Below, one piece after another: positions 53,520 to 62,257 of a stretch of 64,000 bases of DNA. The notes under the pieces were generated by a model that had not been told where the DNA came from, did not search any database, and worked only from the letters and a program-made list of their open reading frames with translations. A program made the translations under genes and the position numbers. Position 1 is the stretch's first letter, and the number at the start of each line of letters is the position of its first letter. This stretch comes from Paraflavitalea sp. CAU 1676 (lineage in GTDB: Bacteria; Bacteroidota; Bacteroidia; Chitinophagales; Chitinophagaceae), in NCBI RefSeq assembly GCF_029223285.1, contig NZ_JARHUJ010000015.1, positions 39,263-103,262 on the forward strand, in the 5' to 3' direction.

Positions 53520-53670
53520 GTAATAATTTTTGGCAATGTTCTACTAACTAAGTACGAAAATTATGCCTACGAGCGTTGGGGTCACCTAAACCGTTGAATT
53601 TCACAACAAAAATAATAGGGCCACTGTCGAAAAAGGGCTAATTTTAATACGTAATCAAATCTTAAACACA

Positions 53671-54261
53671 ATGAAGTCGCGTAATCTCGTTCTGATTATT
53701 GTTGTAGCAGTCATCCTCATCCTGGGTGGATGTGGTTGCAGTGGATACAATAGCATGGTAGGCCTCGATGAGGATGTGAAAGCAAAATGGTCCAACGTAC
53801 AAAGTGATTACCAGCGCCGGGCCGATCTGATCCCCAACCTGGTCAACACCGTGAAAGGTGCAGCCAATTTCGAACAGGAAACACTCACCAAAGTGATTGA
53901 AGCAAGGGCTAAGGCAACAGCCGTAAATATCAATGCAGGCGATCTCACACCCGAAAAAGTAGCACAATTCCAACAGGCACAGGGCGAATTGAGCGGCGCA
54001 CTCAGCCGTTTGCTCGTAACCGTAGAAAAATATCCTGAACTGAAGGCGAACCAAAACTTCCAGGACCTCCAAAAGCAACTGGAAGGAACCGAGAACCGCA
54101 TCAAAGTGTCTCGTAATGACTTTAACACAGCGGTGCAGGGATACAACTCTACCATCCGTAAATTCCCCAACAACCTCTTTGCAGGTATGTTCGGATTCAG
54201 GGTACGTGATGGCTTCAAGGCCGATCCAGGTTCCGAAAGAGCACCCGAAGTTAAATTCTAA
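53671..54261 (+). CDS. lemA: LemA family protein
   Basis: A 196-residue membrane-anchored protein. The N-terminal hydrophobic segment (LVLIIVVAVILILGGC, with a lipobox-like cysteine) is followed by the LemA helical domain: GLDEDVKAKWSNVQSDYQRR, DLIPNLVNTVKG, LTKVIEARAKA, LSRLLVTVEKYPELKANQNF, RIKVSRNDFNTAVQGYN, FPNNLFAGMFGF. It is the first gene of a tight plus-strand run with three TPM-domain genes and a Ser/Asp-rich peptide. LemA proteins are commonly neighbours of TPM/YgcG proteins, and a shared envelope role is suspected; the mechanism is unknown. Confidence 0.95.
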   Translation: MKSRNLVLIIVVAVILILGGCGCSGYNSMVGLDEDVKAKWSNVQSDYQRRADLIPNLVNTVKGAANFEQETLTKVIEARAKATAVNINAGDLTPEKVAQFQQAQGELSGALSRLLVTVEKYPELKANQNFQDLQKQLEGTENRIKVSRNDFNTAVQGYNSTIRKFPNNLFAGMFGFRVRDGFKADPGSERAPEVKF

Positions 54262-54279
54262 AACAGCCTAACATAATAC

Positions 54280-54741
54280 ATGGCACTTTTTCCATTTAGC
54301 AGAAAAAGCGAATTCTTCTCCGAAGAAGAAAAGAAGCAGGTCGTAGCAGCTATACAGTCGGCAGAACTCACCACCAGTGGAGAAGTGAGGGTTTATATAG
54401 AAAGCCGCTGTCGCTTCGTCGACCCGATCGATAGGGCTGCCGAACTATTCTGGCTCCTGAAAATGGATTATACAAAAGACCGCAATGCTGTATTGGTGTA
54501 TGTCGCAATTCGTGATCACCAGTTCGCCGTATTTGCAGACCAGGCAATCCATGAAAAAGTAGGCAATGAATTCTGGAACAAAGAAGTGCAGGCAATGAAA
54601 AAGCACTTTGCACAGAACCATTATGCTGATGCCATAGTACAGGTGGTGCGTGATGTAGGAGTAGCCCTGCAGTATCATTTCCCGTTCAACCGGGATACGG
54701 ATAAGAACGAGTTGCCGGATGATATCATATTCGGACATTAA
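54280..54741 (+). CDS. TPM-domain protein without export signal
   Basis: A 153-residue protein consisting of little more than a TPM domain: FFSEEEKKQVVAAIQSAELTTSGEVRVYIE, DRAAELFWLLKMDYTKDRNAVLVYVAI, DHQFAVFADQAIHEKVG and KHFAQNHYADAIVQVVRDVG. There is no signal peptide or membrane segment, unlike the two TPM proteins that follow, so it may be cytoplasmic. It lies 18 nt after lemA and 21 nt before the next gene. TPM domains can have phosphatase-like folds, but the activity here is unknown. Confidence 0.88.
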   Translation: MALFPFSRKSEFFSEEEKKQVVAAIQSAELTTSGEVRVYIESRCRFVDPIDRAAELFWLLKMDYTKDRNAVLVYVAIRDHQFAVFADQAIHEKVGNEFWNKEVQAMKKHFAQNHYADAIVQVVRDVGVALQYHFPFNRDTDKNELPDDIIFGH

Positions 54742-54762
54742 TCACTGAAGAGGAATTATCAA

Positions 54763-55569
54763 ATGAAAAGAGTCGTTGCCATACTATTGGTATTACTATC
54801 GGTGGTAGCCCATGCGCAGAATATCAATGATATCATCAGGAACAGGCCTGCTGAGAAAAAGCTGGTACATGATTATGCCAACGTGTTGAGCCCCGAAAGC
54901 GAACAGCAATTGGAGCGGAAACTCGTAGCATATGATGACAGCACTTCAACGCAGATCGCCGTCGTATTGGTACAAACCCTCGACGGACGTCCCATCGAAG
55001 AAACGGCCCTGGCAATACTCCGCAATTGGGGAGTCGGCAATGCAAAGACGAACAACGGAGTTGTAATACTCGCTGCAATCGCCGACAGGCAGATAAGGAT
55101 TGAAACCGGCTACGGATTGGAAGGTGCGATACCCGATATCACGGCCAACCAGATCATCCGGAATGATATAGCACCCGCATTCCGTTCGGGCGATTATTAT
55201 GAAGGGCTCGACAAAGCCACACAATCCATCATACAAGCCGCCAGGGGCGAATACAAATCCCCCGAAGGTTACAATAAACGAAAGTCCCGCGGCAGCGGCA
55301 CCCTGGGTAATATCGTAGGCTTCATCGTATTGATCATCATCATCGCCATATTCGCAGGCAGAGGCCGTGGCGGCGGTGGTGGAGGCGGTGGATACATGAG
55401 CCGCAGAGGATATGGAGATGTCATCACACCATTCCTGATCGGAAGTCTCCTCGGCGGCGGTGGCCGCGGTGGTGGCGGAGGTGGTGGCTGGTCAGGCGGC
55501 GGAGGCGGTGGCTTTGGCGGCTTTGGTGGCGGCAGTGGCGGCGGCGGCGGAGCCAGCGGAAGTTGGTAA
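54763..55569 (+). CDS. TPM-domain (YgcG-like) membrane protein with Gly-rich tail
   Basis: A 268-residue exported protein: signal MKRVVAILLVLLSVVAHA, TPM domain about 25-160 (VHDYANVLSPESEQQLERKL, STQIAVVLVQTLDGRPIEE, NNGVVILAAIADRQIRIETGYGLEGAIPD), membrane helix (IVGFIVLIIIIAIFAG), then a Gly-rich tail ending GGGGASGSW. The domain faces the periplasm. The tail is cytoplasmic by this topology. It starts 21 nt after the preceding gene. The C-terminal GASGSW recurs as GATGSW in the next protein. Confidence 0.92.
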   Translation: MKRVVAILLVLLSVVAHAQNINDIIRNRPAEKKLVHDYANVLSPESEQQLERKLVAYDDSTSTQIAVVLVQTLDGRPIEETALAILRNWGVGNAKTNNGVVILAAIADRQIRIETGYGLEGAIPDITANQIIRNDIAPAFRSGDYYEGLDKATQSIIQAARGEYKSPEGYNKRKSRGSGTLGNIVGFIVLIIIIAIFAGRGRGGGGGGGGYMSRRGYGDVITPFLIGSLLGGGGRGGGGGGGWSGGGGGGFGGFGGGSGGGGGASGSW

Positions 55570-55590
55570 ATCAGACCAAACCCCTAAACC

Positions 55591-56475
55591 ATGCGAACCT
55601 TTTCATTACTCATTATTGCATGTCTGTTCGGTTGTTTCAACGCGAACTACGCGCAATCAACAGATCCATTTATACGACCCGCGCCCAAACCGGCGCGGGT
55701 CGTTAACGATTATGCCTCGCTGCTCAGCGAAGAAGAACGGCAAAACCTATCCAACGAACTGTTCAGTTATTGGAAGTCTTCTACCAACTGTATCGTTGTC
55801 ATTACTGTCGAATCGTTGACAGACTCCCGCACGAAAAAGCGTTATACGATAGAAGAATTATCGCTGAAGTATTTCAACACCTGGGGCATCGGCGACAAAG
55901 TAAAGAACAATGGCGTGCTACTGTTCATCGTGCCGGCTGAACGTGCTGTACGCATAGAGGTAGGCCGGGGGCTGGAGCAGTTACTCACCAACGACTTCTG
56001 CAAGCAGGTAATCACCGATGAGATCGCCCCGCATTTCAAAAAGCAGGAGTATTATGCGGGGTTGAAGGCAGCCATCAAAGCATTACAACAAAGGTTATCC
56101 GGAGAGAATGACGCATCGGTTAATGGAGTGCCGGTGAACGATGCATCGACCGGATCGCCGGCCGTAGAGCCCGAACCAGGAGCACATCCTGACCTGTACG
56201 GCACACAAACAGTCAGCGAAGGATTGAATTTCCCTGCAACGCCGTTTATAACAGTGGGTTTTTTCTTTGTGGCTGTGGTGATATACAATTTGTACAAGCG
56301 GTACAATGGTGACGATCTCGATGAATATTCAGGTAATGGTTACAGGCGACACAACAGCAATTGGGGATCGCATTCCCATTTCAGTTCACGGTCTTCTTCG
56401 TCATCATCCAGTAGTTCATCGGGCAGTTTTGGCGGCGGAAGCAGCAGTGGCGGCGGCGCCACAGGCAGTTGGTAA
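55591..56475 (+). CDS. TPM-domain membrane protein with Ser/Gly-rich tail
   Basis: A 294-residue exported protein: signal MRTFSLLIIACLFGCFNANYAQ, TPM domain about 30-175 (VVNDYASLLSEEERQNLSNEL, TNCIVVITVESLTD, KNNGVLLFIVPAERAVRIEVGRGLEQLLTND), a linker, membrane helix (FITVGFFFVAVVIYNLY), then a His/Ser/Gly-rich tail ending GGGATGSW. It resembles the preceding gene in order of parts, so the pair probably came from duplication, but the sequences have diverged well. The spacing before and after is 21 nt. Confidence 0.9.
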   Translation: MRTFSLLIIACLFGCFNANYAQSTDPFIRPAPKPARVVNDYASLLSEEERQNLSNELFSYWKSSTNCIVVITVESLTDSRTKKRYTIEELSLKYFNTWGIGDKVKNNGVLLFIVPAERAVRIEVGRGLEQLLTNDFCKQVITDEIAPHFKKQEYYAGLKAAIKALQQRLSGENDASVNGVPVNDASTGSPAVEPEPGAHPDLYGTQTVSEGLNFPATPFITVGFFFVAVVIYNLYKRYNGDDLDEYSGNGYRRHNSNWGSHSHFSSRSSSSSSSSSSGSFGGGSSSGGGATGSW

Positions 56476-56496
56476 TCGACTTAAACAACAAAGCAT

Positions 56497-56844
56497 ATGG
56501 GTTTAGTAGTCTTTTGGTTTTTTATCGGGATAGCCTTGGTGATTGTCATAATCAACTCTTTTAAAAAGCCGGGTAACTCGTCAGCTTCTGGCAACACAGG
56601 AGTACAACCTACCACGGGCGACACTTGGTGGCCTTCCTCCAGCGACGACGTCACCAATACGGTAGCAGCAGCCCATGCAACATCCGATTTCTCCTCCTCG
56701 TCCGATAGTAATTACGACAGCGGCAACAGCAACAACTACGACAGCAGCTATGATAGCGGTAGCAGCGACAGCAGCAGTTATGATAGCGGCAGTAGCAGTT
56801 CCGACAGTAGCAGCAGCGACAGCGGAAGTTCAAGCAGCGATTAA
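56497..56844 (+). CDS. small membrane peptide with Ser/Asp-rich low-complexity tail
   Basis: A 115-residue protein: one membrane helix (LVVFWFFIGIALVIVIINSF), then a polar tail dominated by Ser, Asp, Asn, Tyr and Gly, including SSYDSGSSSS and ending in DSGSSSSD. I recognise no domain. It begins 21 nt after the last TPM gene and closes the LemA/TPM operon. The Ser-rich tail echoes that of the TPM protein upstream. A bipolar design (helix plus disordered acidic tail) is seen; function is not known. Confidence 0.8.
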   Translation: MGLVVFWFFIGIALVIVIINSFKKPGNSSASGNTGVQPTTGDTWWPSSSDDVTNTVAAAHATSDFSSSSDSNYDSGNSNNYDSSYDSGSSDSSSYDSGSSSSDSSSSDSGSSSSD

Positions 56845-56857
56845 GTAAACCCAATCA

Positions 56858-57544
56858 TCAACCCACAGCCACCACTTTTATGCCGGTGTCACTCATGATC
56901 CGCGTGGGGCCATGGTTTCTGGTATGCGGCGTAATACCAAGCATCACCAGATAGGTAGCGCAGGTAGCTGACAAGGGGATCGATAACTCAACTGGCTCCA
57001 GCGAACCGTCGTAGGTGGTGAGCGGACCCATGGCCACCTGCTTATGAACAGTAGCATCTCCCTCCGCCAGGAATAAGCACACCACCCGCACCTGGTAACC
57101 TGTGCGCAGCAGGTGATCCTCATAAAAGGGGTGCTTCTTCAACAGTATCTGTACACGAAGTTCGTTTTGCCCTCGCGTTGCAGAAAAATCGTATCCCCAT
57201 TTAAATAGATCGCCAAGTTTATGGGGTAAATTACAGTCAAGATCTTTCCAGCATCGAAAGCTCATCGGTCGCCCGGCCTTCAGTTCGGCGAATAACCTGC
57301 TCACCAGGTCCGACCACAGGCCGCCATGGTAGCCGTAAGCACGCATAGCCTGGAAAACGGGCCGCGCATATCCATTGCATTCCTGCAGTCGGGCCTTACT
57401 CTCCGCCAAAGCTTCCGTCATCACAAAAGGTGTTTTGGAATTTTTCCGGGCGCGGGTGTGGTCACCGTAACGTTTACTCTTCACGTGGGTAACATCTTCA
57501 ATAGTTCCCTGGAACCTGAAGATCGAAGATCTGGGCTTTGCCAT
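56858..57544 (-). CDS. hypothetical protein of a Bacteroidetes family with MAKxxGTI N-terminus
   Basis: A 228-residue protein from ATG 57544; the frame is open to 57628, but that extension is not plausible. It starts MAKPRSSIFRFQGTIEDVTHVKSKRYGDHTRARKN, which resembles a widespread but uncharacterised Bacteroidetes group (MAxxxGxIxxxGTIGxxTFYKS-like N-terminus, then RTRENxxEF-like). The middle is helical with Trp and Tyr (FKWGYDFSATRGQ), the rest beta-rich. No signal peptide or motif. It is a lone minus-strand gene convergent with the LemA/TPM operon. An 11-bp tandem repeat lies about 100 nt before its start. Confidence 0.75.
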   Translation of the reverse strand: MAKPRSSIFRFQGTIEDVTHVKSKRYGDHTRARKNSKTPFVMTEALAESKARLQECNGYARPVFQAMRAYGYHGGLWSDLVSRLFAELKAGRPMSFRCWKDLDCNLPHKLGDLFKWGYDFSATRGQNELRVQILLKKHPFYEDHLLRTGYQVRVVCLFLAEGDATVHKQVAMGPLTTYDGSLEPVELSIPLSATCATYLVMLGITPHTRNHGPTRIMSDTGIKVVAVG

Positions 57545-57642
57545 AGCGTTCAGATTGAATTGGTTATGAATAGGATAAAGAAAAACAGGAGACTGGCTCC
57601 TGATCTTATATACGATCTTTCTCCTCATTTAGATTCAACCCT

Positions 57643-57697
57643 TATCGAGACCTTTTCGAGACCTTGTCGAGACCTTACCGAGACCTTATCGAGACTT
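57643..57697. repeat. 11-bp tandem repeat, five copies
   Basis: Five units of TTATCGAGACC with small changes (TTTTCGAGACC, TTGTCGAGACC, TTACCGAGACC, TTATCGAGACT). The CGAGAC core begins every 11 nt exactly. It lies about 100 nt upstream of the minus-strand hypothetical gene. Confidence 0.9.
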
Positions 57698-57815
57698 GGA
57701 CCCCAGCCGGGCCCCTATCTCAGTCCACCCCGGCAGGACCCTCACAGGGGTACCATGTATCCAACAGCCCCCGCCTGTACACCATCCTCCTTCGCACAAC
57801 ATACTCCTGGAAATA

Positions 57816-57868
57816 AAAACGGCCCACCTTCCGGTGAGCCGTTTTTAGAATAGGGCCGCGCCCTATTT
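57816..57868 (-). terminator. two hairpins downstream of the aminopeptidase gene
   Basis: First AATAGGGC / GCCCTATT (57849-57867), then AAACGGC...GCCGTTT (about 57818-57846) with a T-run on the minus strand. Together they end the minus-strand aminopeptidase transcript, whose stop is at 57879. Confidence 0.85.
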
Positions 57869-57878
57869 AAAAGTCTTA

Positions 57879-60383
57879 TTAGAAACCTGCTTTCTCATCA
57901 CCCAGCTTTGTCTTGATATAGTCGATCTGGGCTTGCAGCGCTGTTTTATCAGTAGCAATAGCCTTGGCAGCTTCTTTCTTCGTCACGATACCTTTCAGCC
58001 AGCCGTTGATCACCGGCTCGAGGCCGAATTGCTTCGTCTGCTCGCGGAAGTCTACCAAAATATCTACCCCTTTCTTCACGCTCTCGGTGCTGTTAACCTT
58101 AGCCAGGTAATCACTGAAAGAAGGCAGCATGTTGAACTTCGCTTGCGATAAAGGCATATCACCGATCGATTTGGCGATCTGGGGGAAACTGGCTTCATCA
58201 CCACCTTTGATCATGGTCTTCATAACTGCAGCTACCAGGGCGCCCTTGGAAGGTTGGCCCGAGAGGCGTTTGGCTTCATTGAAAGCGGCAACGCTGTCCA
58301 CTTTAGCCAGCGCTTCCAGCGCCATACCGGCAACAGTATAAGAAGAGTCGCTAACGTTCTTTACAAACAGGTCTTTATAAGTAGTGCCTTCATAATTGCC
58401 CAGGGTCATGAGAGCCGTAGCGCGTACAACCGGCCTGGGATCATTCTTCGCCATCGCAGCGATCAGCGGTTCGAATTCTTTCTTATTGCCCTGGTTCTTC
58501 ATGTTAATTTTGTTGAGTGCAAAACCACGCAAGCCGTAATATTTGTCTTGCAAGCCATCTTTCAGCAAGGCAATAGCACGTGGATCGGTTTGGTTCTGAC
58601 CGGCAAAATCCAGCGCTTCACGACGGTCCATATACAAACCGGCATATTTATACTGATGTACATAGTTGCTCAGGCTCTTATTGTCTTTCTTTTCAGCCAG
58701 CAGGGTCTTGTCGCCATCAACGTTCACGAGATCGGGTTTGCTGCTATAGCTGAAAGTGAAAGTGTCAACCTTTGCATCGATCCATACCTGGTGACGAACT
58801 TTGTTGGCGCCATTGTAGATGTCGATAGCGATCGGCAGCTTGAAGGTCTTGTCACCAGCCTGCGTTTGCTTAACGATCACAGAAACTTTCTTGCCTTCTT
58901 CGTCATAAACATAGTCGATCGCCAGTTTGGGATGGCCGCTGCCATAATACCACTGGTTCCAGAACCAGTTCAGGTCCTTACCGGTCACTTCTTCAAAAGC
59001 CAGGCGCAGGTGATGCGCTTCAGCAGCTTTGAATTTATTGCTGGTCAGGTACAGGTTGATAGCCTTGAAAAAAGCACTGTCGCCAACAAAGTTGCGCAGC
59101 ATGTGTAAGATCCGGCCACCCTTATTGTAGCTAACCGCGTCGAACATAGCTTCCTTATCGGTATAGTAAAAACGAACCAGGTCTTTCTTATCGCTGCCGC
59201 TCTGCAGGTAACCGTTCATGTCGGTATAGTTCTGCGCGTCGCCGGCGTCTTTACCATACTTGTATTCGTCCCACAAAGTCTCGCTGTAATTGGCGAAAGA
59301 CTCGTTCAGGGTCAGGTTGCTCCAGCTTTCAGAAGTAACATAATCACCAAACCAGTGGTGAAACAGTTCGTGGGCAATGGTGCTTTCCCAGCCATTACCA
59401 TCTACCAGTTCACGGGCATCCTGTTGGGCGCTTTCCTGGTGCAAAGTAGCTGTCGTGTTTTCCATCGCACCGCTCACATAGTCACGGCCAACGATCTGCG
59501 CATACTTGGCCCAGGGGTAATCAACACCGGTAATTTTGGAGAAGAAAGCCATCATTTCAGGGGTATGACCAAAAATGCGCTTGGCAACAGGACCATATTC
59601 CTTCTCTACATAATAACTAACTTCCTTGCCTTTGTAGCTGTCCTTGATCACGGCATATTCACCAACACCCATGAAGAACAGGTAAGGGGCATGGGGAAGA
59701 TCCATATTCCAGCTATCGGTACGGGTACCATCAGCGTTCTTTTTGGAAGAAACCAGTTTACCATTCGAGAGGGTAACATATTTGTCAGGCACCGTCATAA
59801 TAGTTTCCTGGGTAGTCTTCTGGTTGGGTTTGTCGATGGTAGGTACCCATACAGAAGTGGCTTCGGTTTCACCCTGCGTCCAGATCTGTGTGGGTTTGTC
59901 CTTTTCTTCACCCTTGGGGTTCACGAAATATAGGCCCTTTGCGTCGGTAATGGCAGCACTACCTTGAACCTTCAATTCATTGGGTTTGGATGTGTATTCA
60001 ATATATACGGTGTATTTCTCACCACCCTTATAGCTCTTGTCGAGTTGTATGTTTAAGACCCAGCCATTGTAATCATATTTCAGCGGGCTCGTAGTAGCGC
60101 CTTTAACAATCGTTACCTTTTTGATCTCCATACCTTTGGCATCTAAAGCCAGCGAATCGGTCGCATAAAAGTGAGGTTTCAGCGTTATCCAAGCCTTGCC
60201 ATTCAGGTAAGAATTGGCATAATCAAAACGGGCATCTATCTTGGTATGCACCAGGTCATTGATCATAGGAGCACTTTCCCGGTACAGTTTTTTCCAGGTA
60301 GTATCCTGCTCGGCTTCGTGGGGCTGGGCCCAGAGGTTTTGAACGGTTAGAAAACTAAGCAATCCAAATAATAGCTTCTTCAT
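57879..60383 (-). CDS. M1 family aminopeptidase, exported, with HEAT-like C-terminus
   Basis: An 834-residue zinc peptidase from ATG 60383, which gives signal peptide MKKLLFGLLSFLTVQNLWA; upstream in-frame ATGs up to 60470 add an unlikely leader. The substrate motif GAMEN is near residue 305. The zinc site is H338, E339, H342 in HELFHHWF with the third ligand E361, the exact HExxH-x18-E spacing. The C-terminal third has HEAT-like helical repeats (LVAAVMKTMI, DPRPVVRATALMTLGNYE). It removes N-terminal residues from peptides in the periplasm. It is divergent from a DUF4476-like gene. Confidence 0.96.
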   Translation of the reverse strand: MKKLLFGLLSFLTVQNLWAQPHEAEQDTTWKKLYRESAPMINDLVHTKIDARFDYANSYLNGKAWITLKPHFYATDSLALDAKGMEIKKVTIVKGATTSPLKYDYNGWVLNIQLDKSYKGGEKYTVYIEYTSKPNELKVQGSAAITDAKGLYFVNPKGEEKDKPTQIWTQGETEATSVWVPTIDKPNQKTTQETIMTVPDKYVTLSNGKLVSSKKNADGTRTDSWNMDLPHAPYLFFMGVGEYAVIKDSYKGKEVSYYVEKEYGPVAKRIFGHTPEMMAFFSKITGVDYPWAKYAQIVGRDYVSGAMENTTATLHQESAQQDARELVDGNGWESTIAHELFHHWFGDYVTSESWSNLTLNESFANYSETLWDEYKYGKDAGDAQNYTDMNGYLQSGSDKKDLVRFYYTDKEAMFDAVSYNKGGRILHMLRNFVGDSAFFKAINLYLTSNKFKAAEAHHLRLAFEEVTGKDLNWFWNQWYYGSGHPKLAIDYVYDEEGKKVSVIVKQTQAGDKTFKLPIAIDIYNGANKVRHQVWIDAKVDTFTFSYSSKPDLVNVDGDKTLLAEKKDNKSLSNYVHQYKYAGLYMDRREALDFAGQNQTDPRAIALLKDGLQDKYYGLRGFALNKINMKNQGNKKEFEPLIAAMAKNDPRPVVRATALMTLGNYEGTTYKDLFVKNVSDSSYTVAGMALEALAKVDSVAAFNEAKRLSGQPSKGALVAAVMKTMIKGGDEASFPQIAKSIGDMPLSQAKFNMLPSFSDYLAKVNSTESVKKGVDILVDFREQTKQFGLEPVINGWLKGIVTKKEAAKAIATDKTALQAQIDYIKTKLGDEKAGF

Positions 60384-60403
60384 GAAATGAAATTTAAGTG
60401 CCG

Positions 60404-60437
60404 TAAAGATATAGTCGATCCCCCTCAATATCCGCAA
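60404..60437 (-). promoter_or_regulatory. promoter candidate for the aminopeptidase gene
   Basis: Minus strand: TTG at 60435-60437, a 23-nt spacer, and TATCTTTA at 60404-60411 (7 of 8 to TAnnTTTG), 20 nt before the ATG at 60383. Confidence 0.5.
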
Positions 60438-60456
60438 AAAATGGTATAAGTGGCTG

Positions 60457-60483
60457 TTGACAACCATCAAATAAGTAGTTTTG
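60457..60483 (+). promoter_or_regulatory. promoter candidate for the DUF4476-like gene
   Basis: Plus strand: TTG at 60457-60459, a 16-nt spacer, and an exact TAnnTTTG match TAGTTTTG at 60476-60483, 23 nt before the ATG at 60507. Confidence 0.55.
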
Positions 60484-60506
60484 TCTTAATAAGTAACCAT
60501 TTCTTC

Positions 60507-62219
60507 ATGAAGCGTATTGCTTTTGTTATAGGCTTGTTAACTACGGTCTGCTCGATAGCGCAGGCCCAGTCGGATTATTACATTTTTGTCATGGCCGACA
60601 ATCAACAGCCTTTTTATGCCCGTTTGAACGATAGAATATACAGCTCATCGTCCATCGGACACCTTGTTATCCCGCAATTGAAAGATACCACCTACCAACT
60701 GTATCTCGGGTTTCCCAAAAAGCAGTATTCCGAGCAGTTGTATGTGATCTCCTTTAATAATAAGGACCTCGATTATCAGCTCCGCCACACAGATGGGGAT
60801 GGATGGCAACTGGTGAACGCTCAAACCCACGAGCAGCTGAAACCCCGGCAGGGCGAAGCGGCAAAGTTGAGCCTCCCAGGCCTCGGTGAGCGAAAGACCG
60901 GCGCCTTTGCAATACTCATGTCTGGATTGGTGAACGACTCGGCCGTACTTTATAAAACACTTGCCAAAACAGACCCTCCGGTACAACCAGCGGCCGTATC
61001 GGTAAAGACCGAACTCCCCACAGCAGCAACGCAGACAAAAGAAGCAGCACCAGTCACCGGCGGATCATTGACCACAGTGACGGAATCGCCCGTCAGGGAT
61101 AGCGTACAGCCCGCACCTGTATCGGTAGCTGCGGCAATACCAGCCAAAGATTCGATAGAAAAGAAGATTGATAGCAGCCTTGCAGCAAATCATCCGGCGC
61201 CTCAGCGTTCCGTTGTGCTGCAGGTACAGGAATGGTGGAACGATAAGGGAAAGGGGTTTATATATTATGATAGTACTTCCGCAGGAATAGATACCATATC
61301 CCTGACAATTGAATTTGATAAGAATGCAGGAAAAGCCACACCCCAGGAAGTAATTGCAGCCCCGGCTCGGGTGGATTCTCTAAAAACGGCCACCATCGAT
61401 CCCGATACCGTCGCCACCGATCAGGCAAAAACAGCCACAGCAACGGTCGCAGCCAAAGACAGCACGAAAGAAACGACAAAGGAGATCGCAAAAGAAACGA
61501 CCACCGCCGGTAGCTTACCAGCTCCCGATACAACTGTACAAAAAGCAGTAGCCGCTGCAACATCGGCAGCGGCAGCCGACAAACCAACCGATAAAGCAAC
61601 GGAAAAAACAGCTGAAAAACTTGCAGTCGACAGTCAGCAAAACCCTACCGGTACCGGAACGGAGCCTACGGCCAAAACACAGTCGCCCCAGGCTGTAGCA
61701 AAGCCTTCCACAGTCACTGCGGCAGATTCGGCAACAAAAGTGCAGGCAGCGGCTAAGACGGCTGCCAGCGAAACGCTGCCCGAAAGATCATCCACCGAAA
61801 ACAAAACGGCGCCACCGGTTACTGCTGAAGTGGCCGACGCCAAAACAGCCGCGGAAACTGTAAAGAAGGACAGTATCGCCAAATCCCAGGCCGAAGCAAG
61901 GAAAACCCTGCTATTGATGAATTCCGATTGCGTAAACTTCGCCAATGAGAGCGATGTCGATAAGCTGAGGGTGAAAATGCTCAGTGCAGCCAATACAGAA
62001 GAAAGGATAGGGGCTGCCAAAAAGATCTTTAAAACAAAATGCTTCGTAACCCGCTATATAAGAGGCCTTTCCGAACTGTTTCCGAGCGATGAGGCTAAAT
62101 TCCAGTTCTTCGATGCGGCTTATCCCTATGTATCTGATAGTGGGAGTTTCCGCAGCCTGATCGATCTGTTTACCGAAGATCTCTATATAGCCCGATTCAA
62201 GGCACTGGTCCGGATGTAA
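60507..62219 (+). CDS. exported protein with Ala/Thr/Lys-rich linker and DUF4476-like C-terminus
   Basis: A 570-residue exported protein from ATG 60507 (MKRIAFVIGLLTTVCSIAQAQ signal). The N-terminal 100 residues form a beta-rich domain (YYIFVMADNQQPFYARLNDRIY, LYLGFPKKQYSEQLYVI). About 150-470 is low complexity, rich in Ala, Thr, Lys, Asp, Ser and Pro (TTKEIAKETTTAG). The last 110 residues (LLMNSDCVNFANESDVDKLR, ERIGAAKKIFKTKCFVTRYI, AKFQFFDAAYPYVSDSGSFR) look like a DUF4476 helical domain with paired Cys. The function is unknown. It is divergent from the aminopeptidase and 38 nt before truA. Confidence 0.8.
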   Translation: MKRIAFVIGLLTTVCSIAQAQSDYYIFVMADNQQPFYARLNDRIYSSSSIGHLVIPQLKDTTYQLYLGFPKKQYSEQLYVISFNNKDLDYQLRHTDGDGWQLVNAQTHEQLKPRQGEAAKLSLPGLGERKTGAFAILMSGLVNDSAVLYKTLAKTDPPVQPAAVSVKTELPTAATQTKEAAPVTGGSLTTVTESPVRDSVQPAPVSVAAAIPAKDSIEKKIDSSLAANHPAPQRSVVLQVQEWWNDKGKGFIYYDSTSAGIDTISLTIEFDKNAGKATPQEVIAAPARVDSLKTATIDPDTVATDQAKTATATVAAKDSTKETTKEIAKETTTAGSLPAPDTTVQKAVAAATSAAAADKPTDKATEKTAEKLAVDSQQNPTGTGTEPTAKTQSPQAVAKPSTVTAADSATKVQAAAKTAASETLPERSSTENKTAPPVTAEVADAKTAAETVKKDSIAKSQAEARKTLLLMNSDCVNFANESDVDKLRVKMLSAANTEERIGAAKKIFKTKCFVTRYIRGLSELFPSDEAKFQFFDAAYPYVSDSGSFRSLIDLFTEDLYIARFKALVRM

Positions 62220-62257
62220 GCCGCTGTGCGCACGCCATTATGCCTTACATTCGCCCC

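Noticed and set aside
54763..56475. Gly/Ser-rich coding repeats considered as a CRISPR or DNA repeat array
   Set aside because: They are in-frame low-complexity tails of the TPM proteins, with no fixed repeat or spacer length. No CRISPR array was seen anywhere in the window.
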